Positions 45,944 to 53,423 of a stretch of DNA of 64,000 nucleotides are shown piece by piece (the first letter of the stretch is position 1; each line of letters starts with the position of its first letter). The position numbers and the translations under genes were made by a program. The notes below the pieces were generated by a model. It saw only the letters and a list, made by a program, of their open reading frames with translations, had not been told where the DNA came from and searched no databases. This DNA is from Alphaproteobacteria bacterium. Lineage in GTDB: Bacteria; Pseudomonadota; Alphaproteobacteria; Rhodobacterales; Rhodobacteraceae. The stretch is taken from contig JAUHVR010000014.1 of the NCBI GenBank assembly GCA_030424865.1, forward strand, positions 62,001-126,000, written 5' to 3'.

Positions 45944-46564
45944 TCAGGAACCCGAGGTGAAAAGCGCGGTGCCTTCGCCCTGGGTGGTCTTGGCTTCAGC
46001 GACCGGGGCCGAACCCGAGGTGAAAAGTGCAACGGCATCGCCGCTCATGGTCTCGGTGCCAGCCGGGGCCGAACCCGAGGTGAACATCTCGACCGCTTCG
46101 CCGCTCATGGTTTCGGTGCCAGCCGGGGCCGAACCCGAGGTGAACATCTCGACCGCTTCGCCGTTCATGGTCTCCGTGCCAGCCGGGGCCGAGCCCGAGG
46201 TGAACATCTCGACCGCTTCGCCACTCATGGTTTCGGTACCGGCCGGGGCCGAACCCGAGGTGAACATCTCGACCGCTTCGCCGCTCATGGTCTGGGTGCC
46301 AGCCGGGGCCGAGCCCGAGGTGAACATCTCGACCGCTTCGCCGCTCATGGTCTGGGTGCCAGCCGGGGCCGAACCCGAGGTGAACATTTCCACGGCGTCA
46401 CCCGCCATGGCCGCAGTTCCGGCAGGTGCAGAACCCGAGGTGAACAGGGCAACCGAATCACCCATCAGCGTCTCAACACCTGCAGGGGCCGAACCCGAGG
46501 TGAACATTTCAATCGCATCACCCAGCAACGCGTCAGAGGCCATCGAAGGCGCCGAACCGGACGT
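45944..46564 (-). repeat. 60-bp in-frame tandem repeats, about 10.3 copies
   Basis: The period is exactly 60 bp. The block coding for FTSGS (plus strand GAACCCGAGGTGAA) is nearly identical in every unit, and central units 46081-46380 differ at only a few positions. The outer units are more diverged, which indicates expansion from the middle by unequal recombination or slippage. Confidence 0.95.
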
Positions 46565-46654
46565 GAACAAGTCGCACGCTGCACCGGAATGCAGGTCGGC
46601 GGTCACGTCCGAGATCACGTTGTCGAGGGTCTGGGTTTTACGAAGTGCAGTCAT
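45944..46654 (-). CDS. FTSGSAP tandem-repeat protein (unknown function)
   Basis: A 236-aa protein with a ~28-residue N-terminal part (MTALRKTQTLDNVISDVTAD and on to GAACD) followed by eleven 20-21-residue repeats. The repeat core (E/A)(M/L)FTSGSAPAGT-x-TM-x-G(E/D)AV is almost invariant in FTSGS; the last copy ends the protein exactly at FTSGS. There is no signal peptide or membrane segment, and the single Cys lies before the repeats. AGGAGG sits 5 bases before the ATG, so it should be well translated. The leader-plus-repeated-core layout resembles multi-core precursor peptides, but a structural, for example amyloid-like or solenoid, role is equally possible. I know no function for it. Confidence 0.85.
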   Translation of the reverse strand: MTALRKTQTLDNVISDVTADLHSGAACDLFTSGSAPSMASDALLGDAIEMFTSGSAPAGVETLMGDSVALFTSGSAPAGTAAMAGDAVEMFTSGSAPAGTQTMSGEAVEMFTSGSAPAGTQTMSGEAVEMFTSGSAPAGTETMSGEAVEMFTSGSAPAGTETMNGEAVEMFTSGSAPAGTETMSGEAVEMFTSGSAPAGTETMSGDAVALFTSGSAPVAEAKTTQGEGTALFTSGS

Positions 46655-46744
46655 GGCATCCTCCTGAAGGATCAGAGTTTTTGATGCCTTCAAGCGTTCC
46701 ACGAGCAGAGGATTTCGAATATTACACAAAGCCGGGCAACCCGT

Positions 46745-46840
46745 GTATCCACAGGGTTATTCACATAAATTGCGCACTTCATCCGGGTGGCGTGGACCGC
46801 CAATTCGCGTTGTCCACGCCTTATTTTTTTCTGTGGATAG
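46745..46840. promoter_or_regulatory. Cluster of four DnaA-box-like 9-mers next to an AT-rich tract
   Basis: GTATCCACA (46745-46753, 8/9), TTATTCACA (46757-46765, matches TTATnCACA), TTGTCCACG (46810-46818, 7/9) and, on the minus strand, CTATCCACA (46832-46840, 8/9). TTATTTTTTT and GATAAATTAA flank the last one. The arrangement resembles a DnaA-binding region with a nearby unwinding element. It could also act as a DnaA titration or regulatory site. Confidence 0.5.
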
Positions 46841-46879
46841 GATAAATTAACGCTTGAATTACACGCCTAAGGTGCACCG

Positions 46880-46944
46880 ATGACGCCAAAAGGCGTCATG
46901 AAAAACGAGCATCAATTTATCGAAATGACGCCGGATTCCGGCGT
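46880..46944. promoter_or_regulatory. Two TGACGCC palindromes upstream of xthA
   Basis: The first is ATGACGCC-AAAA-GGCGTCAT (46880-46899), a perfect 8-bp inverted repeat. The second is ACGCCGGA-T-TCCGGCGT (46928-46944). Both carry TGACGCC/GGCGTsA arms and their centres lie 46-47 bp apart. They may be operators of a dimeric regulator of xthA or the repeat-protein operon, or transcript hairpins. Confidence 0.45.
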
Positions 46945-46982
46945 GATTCCCACCCATGATTCGGGACCGAATTTCGGAGACA

Positions 46983-47000
46983 CACGACCCCCCAGTCGTG
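46983..47000. other. Small inverted repeat 60 bases before xthA
   Basis: CACGAC and GTCGTG pair around a CCCCCA loop. No T-run follows on either strand, so it is a weak terminator candidate and may be an operator or leader hairpin. Confidence 0.3.
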
Positions 47001-47060
47001 CGAAGTACTTGCGCCATGCCAGCAGGTGGGCGATAGGATCACCTAGCCTCGGAGGTCGAT

Positions 47061-47843
47061 ATGAAAATCGCAACTTTCAATATCAACGGGATCAAGGCGC
47101 GGATCTCTGCGCTCAGCGACTGGCTCGCCGAAGCCCGTCCAGATACAGTAATTTTACAAGAAATCAAGAGCCAAGACGACGCGTTTCCCCGGTCTCATTT
47201 CGAGGATTTGGGCTATCAAGTGGTCACTCATGGGCAGAAGAGTTTCAACGGTGTCGCTATCCTGTCGCGCCTGCCGCTCGAAGATGTCACAACTCGGCTC
47301 CCGGGTGACGCCGAAGACGAACAGGCGCGCTGGGTCGAGGCGACAGTCATCGGCGACAAAGAGGCGGTGCGAATCTGCGGATTGTATCTGCCCAACGGCA
47401 ATCCAACGCCGGGACCGAAATATGACTACAAACTCGCCTGGATGGACCGCCTGGAGGCGCGCGCCCGCGAGTTGCTGGCCGAAGAGATGCCGGTTCTGAT
47501 GGCGGGCGACTACAACGTCATCCCGCAGGCCGAAGATGCAGCAAAGCCCGACAGCTGGCGCGAAGACGCGCTGTTCCGCCCTGAAACCCGTGCCGCCTTT
47601 CGCCGGATCCAGAACCTTGGGTTTACCGAGGCGTTCCGCGCCCGTGTAGCAGGTCCGGGTCACTATTCCTTTTGGGACTACCAGGCCGGCGCCTGGGAAC
47701 GGAACAACGGCATCCGGATCGACCATTTCCTGTTGTCCCCGGCCTGTGCGGATCTGATGACCGATTGTCAGATCGATACCGCGGTGCGCGGCCGGACAAA
47801 ACCCTCGGATCATGTGCCGGTCTGGGTGGAGCTGGCGGCTTAA
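47061..47843 (+). CDS. xthA: Exodeoxyribonuclease III
   Basis: AP endonuclease and 3'-5' exonuclease of base-excision repair. The 260-aa protein shows KIATFNINGIKARI, the metal-binding Glu in VILQEIKSQDDAF, the MAGDYNVIPQAEDA motif, and the C-terminal KPSDHVPVWVEL with the catalytic His. Its stop overlaps the convergent monooxygenase stop in the palindrome TTAA (47840-47843). Confidence 0.95.
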   Translation: MKIATFNINGIKARISALSDWLAEARPDTVILQEIKSQDDAFPRSHFEDLGYQVVTHGQKSFNGVAILSRLPLEDVTTRLPGDAEDEQARWVEATVIGDKEAVRICGLYLPNGNPTPGPKYDYKLAWMDRLEARARELLAEEMPVLMAGDYNVIPQAEDAAKPDSWREDALFRPETRAAFRRIQNLGFTEAFRARVAGPGHYSFWDYQAGAWERNNGIRIDHFLLSPACADLMTDCQIDTAVRGRTKPSDHVPVWVELAA

Positions 47844-49012
47844 CCCGCAGTCACATCATGATCGTAAAGCCACCGGAAGCCGCGCAGCGGCATTCCGGGG
47901 GCAACCGCGCCAATGGCCTTCAGACCAAGGTGCGCCACCCACCGATGCGGGCCGTGCCGCAGATGGTACTTGCGGGCATTTGACGAAGCGGCATTGACCA
48001 CACGGCGGACCCGCGCCTGTCGCTTGTCCTGATAGCTTTGAAGCGCGGCACGCTGGTCCGTGCCCCGCGCCAGGCAATCGGCCAGAACCCAGGCATCCTC
48101 GAGCGCCATGTTGGCCCCCTGCGCCAAAAACGGCAGCGTCGGGTGCGCGGCGTCGCCCAAAAGCGCCAGCCCCTCGCCAACCCATGTCTTTGCAACCGGA
48201 TGGCGATGCAAGCCCCACAGCCGAACCTCTGTGACTCCGGCCAGCAGCTGGTGCACTTCTGGGCAGAAATCGGCAAAGGCAGCGCGCAGGTTGTCGGGGT
48301 CGTCCGCGTGGTTCCAGCCCTCTTCAACCCAAAGGTCGCGTTCCTGCACCGCGACCAGGTTCACCATCGAACCATCGCGCAGAGGATAACTAACAAAGTG
48401 TCGGCCCGGCCCCATGTGCAGACGCGCGTGCATCGGGTGCCCCTGCACATTCGGGACGATCGCCCGCCAAGCGGTCTGACCCGTGAAAAATGGTGCATCG
48501 GCGCCATTGAGCTGCGCGCGCGTCACGGAATGCAGGCCGTCGGCCGCGATCACCAGATCAGCGGCAAGCGCGTCACCGTTGCACAACGCGACCCTGGGTT
48601 TCGCCCCATGTGTCACCGCACAGACCTTTTGCAGCAGCCGGATCTTTCCGCCCCGCACCCTGACGTGTTCGGCAAGCAGATCGATCAGGTCGGCGCGATG
48701 CACAAAGTAATATCCCGCGCCGTCGGGCATCTCTGCCAGATTCAACCGCAACACCTGGTCACCACGGCGATAGTCGCGCAGACAGATTGCGCGCCCCTTG
48801 ACCGATTGCGCGGCGATGCCATCGCCCAGACCCAGCGCATTGAGCACCCGAAACCCGTTGGGAGACACCTGGATCCCGGCTCCGACCTCGGTGATGGCCT
48901 GGGCCTGTTCCAGGACAGTCACATCGGCACCGCGCATTGCCAGCGCCAAAGCCGCCGTCAATCCGCCGATGCCACCACCGACAATCACGATCTTCTGGGT
49001 CGAAAGGTCCAT
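47840..49012 (-). CDS. FAD-dependent aromatic monooxygenase (group A)
   Basis: A 390-aa NAD(P)H- and FAD-dependent hydroxylase of the salicylate / 3-hydroxybenzoate hydroxylase type. The dinucleotide motif IVIVGGGIGGLTAALAL is at about 8-24, and the FAD-ribityl motif LLGDAAHPTLPFLAQGANMA lies in the C-terminal half. AAGGTGG precedes the ATG at 49012. It stands alone, away from the tryptophan cluster, so its aromatic substrate cannot be inferred. Confidence 0.88.
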   Translation of the reverse strand: MDLSTQKIVIVGGGIGGLTAALALAMRGADVTVLEQAQAITEVGAGIQVSPNGFRVLNALGLGDGIAAQSVKGRAICLRDYRRGDQVLRLNLAEMPDGAGYYFVHRADLIDLLAEHVRVRGGKIRLLQKVCAVTHGAKPRVALCNGDALAADLVIAADGLHSVTRAQLNGADAPFFTGQTAWRAIVPNVQGHPMHARLHMGPGRHFVSYPLRDGSMVNLVAVQERDLWVEEGWNHADDPDNLRAAFADFCPEVHQLLAGVTEVRLWGLHRHPVAKTWVGEGLALLGDAAHPTLPFLAQGANMALEDAWVLADCLARGTDQRAALQSYQDKRQARVRRVVNAASSNARKYHLRHGPHRWVAHLGLKAIGAVAPGMPLRGFRWLYDHDVTAG

Positions 49013-49030
49013 ATGCCACCTTAGAGGCAA

Positions 49031-49058
49031 AAACGCCGGGGCTTCGACCCCGGCGTTT
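49031..49058 (-). terminator. Rho-independent terminator after dksA
   Basis: An 11-bp perfect stem (AAACGCCGGGG / CCCCGGCGTTT) with a CTTCGA loop. On the minus strand it is followed by further T residues (TTTTTG), 28 bases after the dksA stop. The symmetric ends could let it work in both directions. Confidence 0.8.
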
Positions 49059-49086
49059 TCTCATGTGCTGCGGTGCGTGGTCGCGT

Positions 49087-49509
49087 TCAGTCGTCGCGGT
49101 GCACTTTTTCACGCCGCTCGTGACGTTCCTGAGCCTCGAGGCTCATGGTCGCGATGGGGCGTGCATCCAGACGTTTGAGCGAGATCGGCTCGCCGGTCAC
49201 TTCGCAGTAGCCGTATTCGCCTTCGTCGATGCGGCGCAGGGCCGAGTCGATCTTGGCAACCAGCTTGCGCTGGCGGTCACGGGTGCGCAGTTCCAACGCC
49301 CGGTCGGTTTCTTCGCTTGCACGGTCTGCCACGTCGGGAATGTTGCGGGTGCTGTCCTGCAACCCCTCGATCGTGTCGCGACTGTCTGCAACAAGGTCGG
49401 CTTTCCAGTTCAAGAGTTTGCGTCGAAAGTACTCGACCTGACGCTCATTCATGAAAGGTTCGTCTTCCGCCGGCCGATAGTCATCTGGAAGAAAGTTTTC
49501 GGCTTTCAT
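49087..49509 (-). CDS. dksA: DksA-family RNA polymerase-binding protein, zinc-finger cysteines mostly lost
   Basis: A 140-aa DksA/TraR protein acting with ppGpp on RNA polymerase. The coiled-coil (about 30-95, with NIPDVADRASEETDRALELR carrying the Asp/Ala tip region) and the globular part GEYGYCEVTGEPISLKRLDA are clear. Of the four zinc cysteines only the first remains; the others appear as Thr, Ser and Ala, a variant known in alphaproteobacteria. AAGGA lies 6-7 bases before the ATG at 49509. It has its own terminator downstream. Confidence 0.93.
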   Translation of the reverse strand: MKAENFLPDDYRPAEDEPFMNERQVEYFRRKLLNWKADLVADSRDTIEGLQDSTRNIPDVADRASEETDRALELRTRDRQRKLVAKIDSALRRIDEGEYGYCEVTGEPISLKRLDARPIATMSLEAQERHERREKVHRDD

Positions 49510-49809
49510 CGTCGTTCCTTCATCATGGCCAACATCTGCCATTCACAAGTACCCTCAGATTATTGGCTCTCTGGCGCCGCAGATATCCGAACCACAAAAG
49601 TTTGTCACTACACAAAAAGACGTGTGCAGGTCATTCTGCCGGTCAAAAATGTCTTTTTTAGGTCCGTTTTTTCAACGGCTTGCGGGTTGGATTTTACGTT
49701 GCGTCAACAGCAGCGTCGCCAAGCGCTTTGCAATTGACTCTTGGTGAAATTACGGTTCGCGCGTAGGCTTTCTGGCTTAACCCTTTCCCAAGCTGCCAGG
49801 TCTTTTGCC
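49510..49809. other. Gene-free divergent region between dksA and the VHL-like gene
   Basis: This 300-base, comparatively AT-rich region holds the promoters of both genes. I see no convincing gene or strong palindrome in it, only a weak hairpin (CCGTT / AACGG) near 49665-49680. Confidence 0.55.
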
Positions 49810-50586
49810 ATGTCAATCTTCACACCGATCCGTTTGGCCATTCTGGCCTGTTTTGCCACTCTGTCCGCCACATCCGCCAAGGCCCAACCAGCGACGGAAT
49901 ATTACGGCTCTGTCCGAGGCTGGGATGTCGAGGCCATCTATGTCGGCGGCCAGATGTCAGGCTGCGTCATGAGCCGCGCAGGCGACTATTTTGATTTCGG
50001 CCTGATCAAGGATCAAAACGAATGGTTTCTGGGCTTCCCCAGCTCTCAGTTCGATGGATCGCAGGGCTTTGCCTGGGTCGAGGTCGGCGGGTCCGGTTTC
50101 GAACTGAGCACAACGGTCGATTGGGGCATCGCCAACGGCTATATCAACCAGCGCTGGGTCAACGCGATCGGGTCGGGCTCCAGAATGTATGTCGAATTCG
50201 AGGGCGGGCGTTACACGCTGTCGCTTGACGGCACAGCTGCTGCAATTGGACTTGTCACCGAATGTGATGCCAACAATGGCGTCCTGCCGCATGCCAACAA
50301 TACGCAGAACTATGGCAACAACTGCCCGGAGATCGGTTCGGTCTGGTCACCGCAGTCACAGGGCTGGGGCAATTCGAACTTCACCAATTACTCGAATGAG
50401 AATGTCGAGCTCTACTGGATCGACTTCAACGGCAGTCGGCAACTGATCGCGGATCTGTTCCCCGGCCAAAGCACCTATGTCCGCAGCACCGCCGGGCACC
50501 TGTTTATCGCACGGGGCTATTCAGGGTACTGCTACGGGGGGATCATCGAAATGTCGCCCGGTGAAGGCAACTACAACATCCAATAG
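49810..50586 (+). CDS. Secreted protein with C-terminal VHL-beta-like domain
   Basis: A 258-aa protein of unknown function. A signal peptide (MSIFTPIRLAILACFATLSA, cut after AKA) indicates export. The middle part is an uncharacterised beta-rich domain with a Cys pair. The C-terminal ~65 residues (about 195-258) resemble the beta domain of the von Hippel-Lindau protein: NFTNYSNENVELYWIDFNG, then LFPGQSTYVRSTAGHLFIAR. This domain is found in scattered bacterial secreted proteins, where its role is unknown. The ATG at 49810 is chosen because the signal peptide starts there. Confidence 0.8.
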   Translation: MSIFTPIRLAILACFATLSATSAKAQPATEYYGSVRGWDVEAIYVGGQMSGCVMSRAGDYFDFGLIKDQNEWFLGFPSSQFDGSQGFAWVEVGGSGFELSTTVDWGIANGYINQRWVNAIGSGSRMYVEFEGGRYTLSLDGTAAAIGLVTECDANNGVLPHANNTQNYGNNCPEIGSVWSPQSQGWGNSNFTNYSNENVELYWIDFNGSRQLIADLFPGQSTYVRSTAGHLFIARGYSGYCYGGIIEMSPGEGNYNIQ

Positions 50587-50673
50587 GTTCTGGACGCAGG
50601 GGCGGGACTTGTCATCGGACCGCCCCACCGCTACCTCTTGGCCCGTTCCGCGTTCCAAGCACCCGAGGGCCAT

Positions 50674-51519
50674 ATGACCACACGTTTTTCCGGCACCGAC
50701 AGCTATGTCGCCACCGAGGATCTGACCATGGCCGTGAATGCCGCCGTGACGCTGGAACGGCCCCTTCTGGTCAAAGGCGAGCCCGGGACGGGCAAAACGG
50801 AACTGGCACGGCAAGTGGCCGATGCGCTGGGCGTCCCGATGATCGAGTGGAACATCAAGTCCACCACCCGCGCGCAACAGGGGCTCTACGAATATGACGC
50901 CGTCAGCCGTCTGCGCGACAGCCAACTGGGCGAAGACCGCGTGCATGACGTGGCAAACTACATCCGCAAGGGCAAGCTTTGGCAGGCCTTTGACGCCGAC
51001 CAGAAAGTCGTGCTGCTGATTGACGAGGTCGACAAGGCCGACATCGAATTCCCGAACGATCTGCTGCAGGAACTCGACAAGATGGAGTTCCACGTCTACG
51101 AAACCGGCGAGACGATCCGCGCCAAGCATCGGCCCATCGTCATCATCACCTCGAACAACGAAAAAGAACTGCCCGACGCGTTCCTGCGCCGCTGTTTCTT
51201 TCATTACATCCGTTTCCCGGATGCCGAGACCATGCGCGCCATTGTCGAGGTGCATCACCCCGGCATCAAGGAATCGCTGCTGACCACGGCGCTGACGCAG
51301 TTCTTTGAGGTGCGTGAACAGCCGGGCTTGAAGAAAAAGCCTTCGACCTCCGAGGTGCTGGACTGGCTCAAGCTGCTTTTGGCCGAGGATCTGACAGCTG
51401 AGGATCTGAAACGCGACGGCGCCAATGCCCTGCCACGGCTGCATGGTGCACTTCTCAAGAACGAACAGGACGTGCATCTGTTCGAACGGTTGGCCTTTAT
51501 GGCACGCGGGCAGCGATAA
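50674..51519 (+). CDS. MoxR-family AAA+ ATPase
   Basis: A 281-aa AAA+ ATPase acting as a chaperone that activates or assembles other proteins, usually with a VWA partner. Walker A is GEPGTGKT (35-42), Walker B VLLIDEVD (113-120), and sensor 1 is in IVIITSNNEKELPDAFLRRC with the Arg finger. A VWA protein of the CoxE type is encoded four genes downstream on the same strand, the expected partner. GAGG precedes the ATG. Confidence 0.92.
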   Translation: MTTRFSGTDSYVATEDLTMAVNAAVTLERPLLVKGEPGTGKTELARQVADALGVPMIEWNIKSTTRAQQGLYEYDAVSRLRDSQLGEDRVHDVANYIRKGKLWQAFDADQKVVLLIDEVDKADIEFPNDLLQELDKMEFHVYETGETIRAKHRPIVIITSNNEKELPDAFLRRCFFHYIRFPDAETMRAIVEVHHPGIKESLLTTALTQFFEVREQPGLKKKPSTSEVLDWLKLLLAEDLTAEDLKRDGANALPRLHGALLKNEQDVHLFERLAFMARGQR

Positions 51520-51607
51520 TCGCGCGGGCGCGCATTTGGTCTGGGCAGGTTTGGGCGTCTTGCGGTAAGCTCTGCGCAAGGCGACATAAGTCGTGAGCAG
51601 GAAAATC

Positions 51608-52060
51608 ATGTCACACCAAACCTTTGCAGTGCGAACTTTACGTGCCGATGATGAGCCGCAGTGGCGCGATTTGTGGACCGCCTACCTTGCGTTTTATGAA
51701 ACCGAGCTGCCGAACGAGATCTTTGAAAGCACCTTTGCCCGCCTGATCGGCGATGATCCGCAGGACTTCAGTGGTTTGGTGGCAGATCAGGACGGCCAGT
51801 TGATCGGGCTGACGCACTATCTGTTTCATCGCCACGGCTGGAAGATCGAGAACACCTGCTACCTGCAGGACCTGTATGCCGTGCCCCAGGTCCGAGGCCA
51901 GGGCGTGGGCCGCGCCCTGATCGAGGCGGTCTATGCCGCCGCCGACGCCGCTGGCGCGCCCTCGGTCTATTGGCTGACGCAAGAGTTCAATACAGAGGCG
52001 CGAAAGCTGTATGACCGGATCGGCACCGTGACCCCCTTTATCAAGTACCAACGCGCATGA
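51608..52060 (+). CDS. GNAT-family N-acetyltransferase
   Basis: A 150-aa acetyl-CoA-dependent transferase. Motif A reads LYAVPQVRGQGVGRALIEAV, with the Q/R-x-x-G-x-G/A acetyl-CoA loop, and motif B lies in YWLTQEFNTEARKLYDRIG. The substrate is unknown. The ATG at 51608 follows CAGGA; a GTG five codons earlier is possible. ATGA overlap with the next gene. Confidence 0.9.
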   Translation: MSHQTFAVRTLRADDEPQWRDLWTAYLAFYETELPNEIFESTFARLIGDDPQDFSGLVADQDGQLIGLTHYLFHRHGWKIENTCYLQDLYAVPQVRGQGVGRALIEAVYAAADAAGAPSVYWLTQEFNTEARKLYDRIGTVTPFIKYQRA

Positions 52061-53412
52061 GGATTTTCTGGCTGATCGCAGGTTTTGTGGCACTGACCGC
52101 CTGCGCGCCCGTCCCGCAGGGCGAGGCGCCGGCGCGCGCGCGCATCTTCGACAGCGGGACACTGCCCGCGATGAAAACCTTTGCCGCGCCCGATCCCAGT
52201 GTTTCACGGCAGTCCAACGCCGATTTCATCCGCGATTTTCTGGATCTGAGTTTTCAACTGGAAAGCGGCCGCGCTCTGCCCGTCTTTACGCGCTTTGAAC
52301 AACCGATCACCGTGCGCATTGACGGCCGCGCACCCGCCGCCATGCGGTCCGACCTCAACCGCCTGTTGTTCCGGTTGCGCCAAGAGGCCGGGATCGACAT
52401 CCACCTGATTGACGAGGGGACAGCCTCGGTCACTGTCAACGCTGTCTCGCGCCGTGAAATCCAGCGCTTTCTGCCCGATGCCGCCTGTTTTGTCGCGCCA
52501 AATGTCTCGACCGTGCGGGATTTCCGCAATGCGCGCCGCGCCGATCTGTCGAACTGGGGCGGTCTGACCAAACGGGAACGGCTGGCGATTTTCCTTCCGC
52601 TCGACACCAGCCCGCAAGAGATGCGCGATTGTCTGCACGAGGAACTGGCCCAGTCGATCGGCCCGCTGAATGACCTGTATCGCCTGCCCGACAGCGTCTT
52701 CAACGATGACAACATCCACACGGTGCTGACCGGCCACGACATGCTGATCCTGCGCGCCTATTATGACCCCTCGCTGCAAAACGGCATGACCCGGGACGAG
52801 GTCGCCGCCCGCCTGCCCCGTATCTTTGCGCGCCTCAACCCCGGCGGTCAGGGCCAAAGCGCGCGCCGGTTGCCCCAGACGCCCCGCGCCTGGATTGGTG
52901 CCGTGCAAACGGCCCTGGGACCGGGTGCGGACCAGAAACAGAGGCGTCGCGCCGCCGCCGAGGCGTTGAAGATCGCGACCGACGCGGGCTGGACCGACCA
53001 CCGGCGCGGTTTCAGCCACTTCGTCATGGGTCGCATGCTGCAGCTGCTGGATGCCGAGGCCGCCTATGGCCATTTCCAGCTGGCCGACCAGTATTTCCGC
53101 AACTCACCAGATGCCGACCTGCACCGCGCCCAGGTCGCAGGACAGATCGCGGCCTATAACATCAGTCGCGGCATGCCTGCGGTCGCGCTCGAGGTAGTCG
53201 AACCGCATATCGCCACGGCCTCGAAACATGAAAACGCCGCCCTATTGTCGACGCTCATGATGCTAAAGGCAGAGGCGCTTGAACTGACCGGGCAAACCGA
53301 TCAAGCCGCAGCCATCCGGCTGGACAGTCTGGGCTGGGCACGATACGGGTTCGGCCCGGAATGGGCGGTGCGCGCAAAACTGCGCGAAATCAGCGCCCTG
53401 CATCCGGGGTGA
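52057..53412 (+). CDS. DUF2927 family lipoprotein
   Basis: A 451-aa protein. The N-terminus MRIFWLIAGFVALTACAP has a lipobox (LTAC, Cys16), so it should be lipid-anchored. The middle part matches the DUF2927 pattern, including MRDCLHEELAQSIGPLNDLY and RLPDSVFNDDNIHTVL, which looks like a metallopeptidase-like HEE context but without proof of activity. The C-terminal ~170 residues are helical and repeat-like, resembling TPRs. It overlaps the GNAT gene. Confidence 0.82.
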   Translation: MRIFWLIAGFVALTACAPVPQGEAPARARIFDSGTLPAMKTFAAPDPSVSRQSNADFIRDFLDLSFQLESGRALPVFTRFEQPITVRIDGRAPAAMRSDLNRLLFRLRQEAGIDIHLIDEGTASVTVNAVSRREIQRFLPDAACFVAPNVSTVRDFRNARRADLSNWGGLTKRERLAIFLPLDTSPQEMRDCLHEELAQSIGPLNDLYRLPDSVFNDDNIHTVLTGHDMLILRAYYDPSLQNGMTRDEVAARLPRIFARLNPGGQGQSARRLPQTPRAWIGAVQTALGPGADQKQRRRAAAEALKIATDAGWTDHRRGFSHFVMGRMLQLLDAEAAYGHFQLADQYFRNSPDADLHRAQVAGQIAAYNISRGMPAVALEVVEPHIATASKHENAALLSTLMMLKAEALELTGQTDQAAAIRLDSLGWARYGFGPEWAVRAKLREISALHPG

Positions 53413-53423
53413 GGGAGCAGAGC

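Larger units (their letters stand above)
46655..47060. other. Intergenic region with DnaA-box-like sites, AT-rich tract and palindromes
   Basis: This 406-base region separates two divergently read genes. It contains four DnaA-box-like 9-mers, an AT-rich stretch (46820-46860), two TGACGCC palindromes, three GATTC sites and a hairpin. No convincing gene is seen in it. Confidence 0.7.

Noticed and set aside
45944-46564. 60-bp periodic repeats as a CRISPR array
   Set aside because: The units are contiguous and coding, with no distinct spacers, and no cas genes are near.
45828-46667. Plus-strand open frame of 279 codons across the FTSGSAP repeats, itself repetitive
   Set aside because: It is the mirror of the real repeat gene: a 60-bp period with no stop in one unit leaves other frames open. 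It has no good ribosome site, and the minus-strand frame has AGGAGG and a sensible N-terminus.
46845-46866. CtrA-type site (TTAA-N7-TTAA) beside the DnaA boxes
   Set aside because: TTAACGCTTGAATTAC has the left half only; the second half is not TTAA at the right spacing.
46880-47308. 142-codon plus-strand frame starting at the first TGACGCC palindrome
   Set aside because: It overlaps the start of xthA in another frame, its start lies in a hairpin, and it shows no protein-like features.
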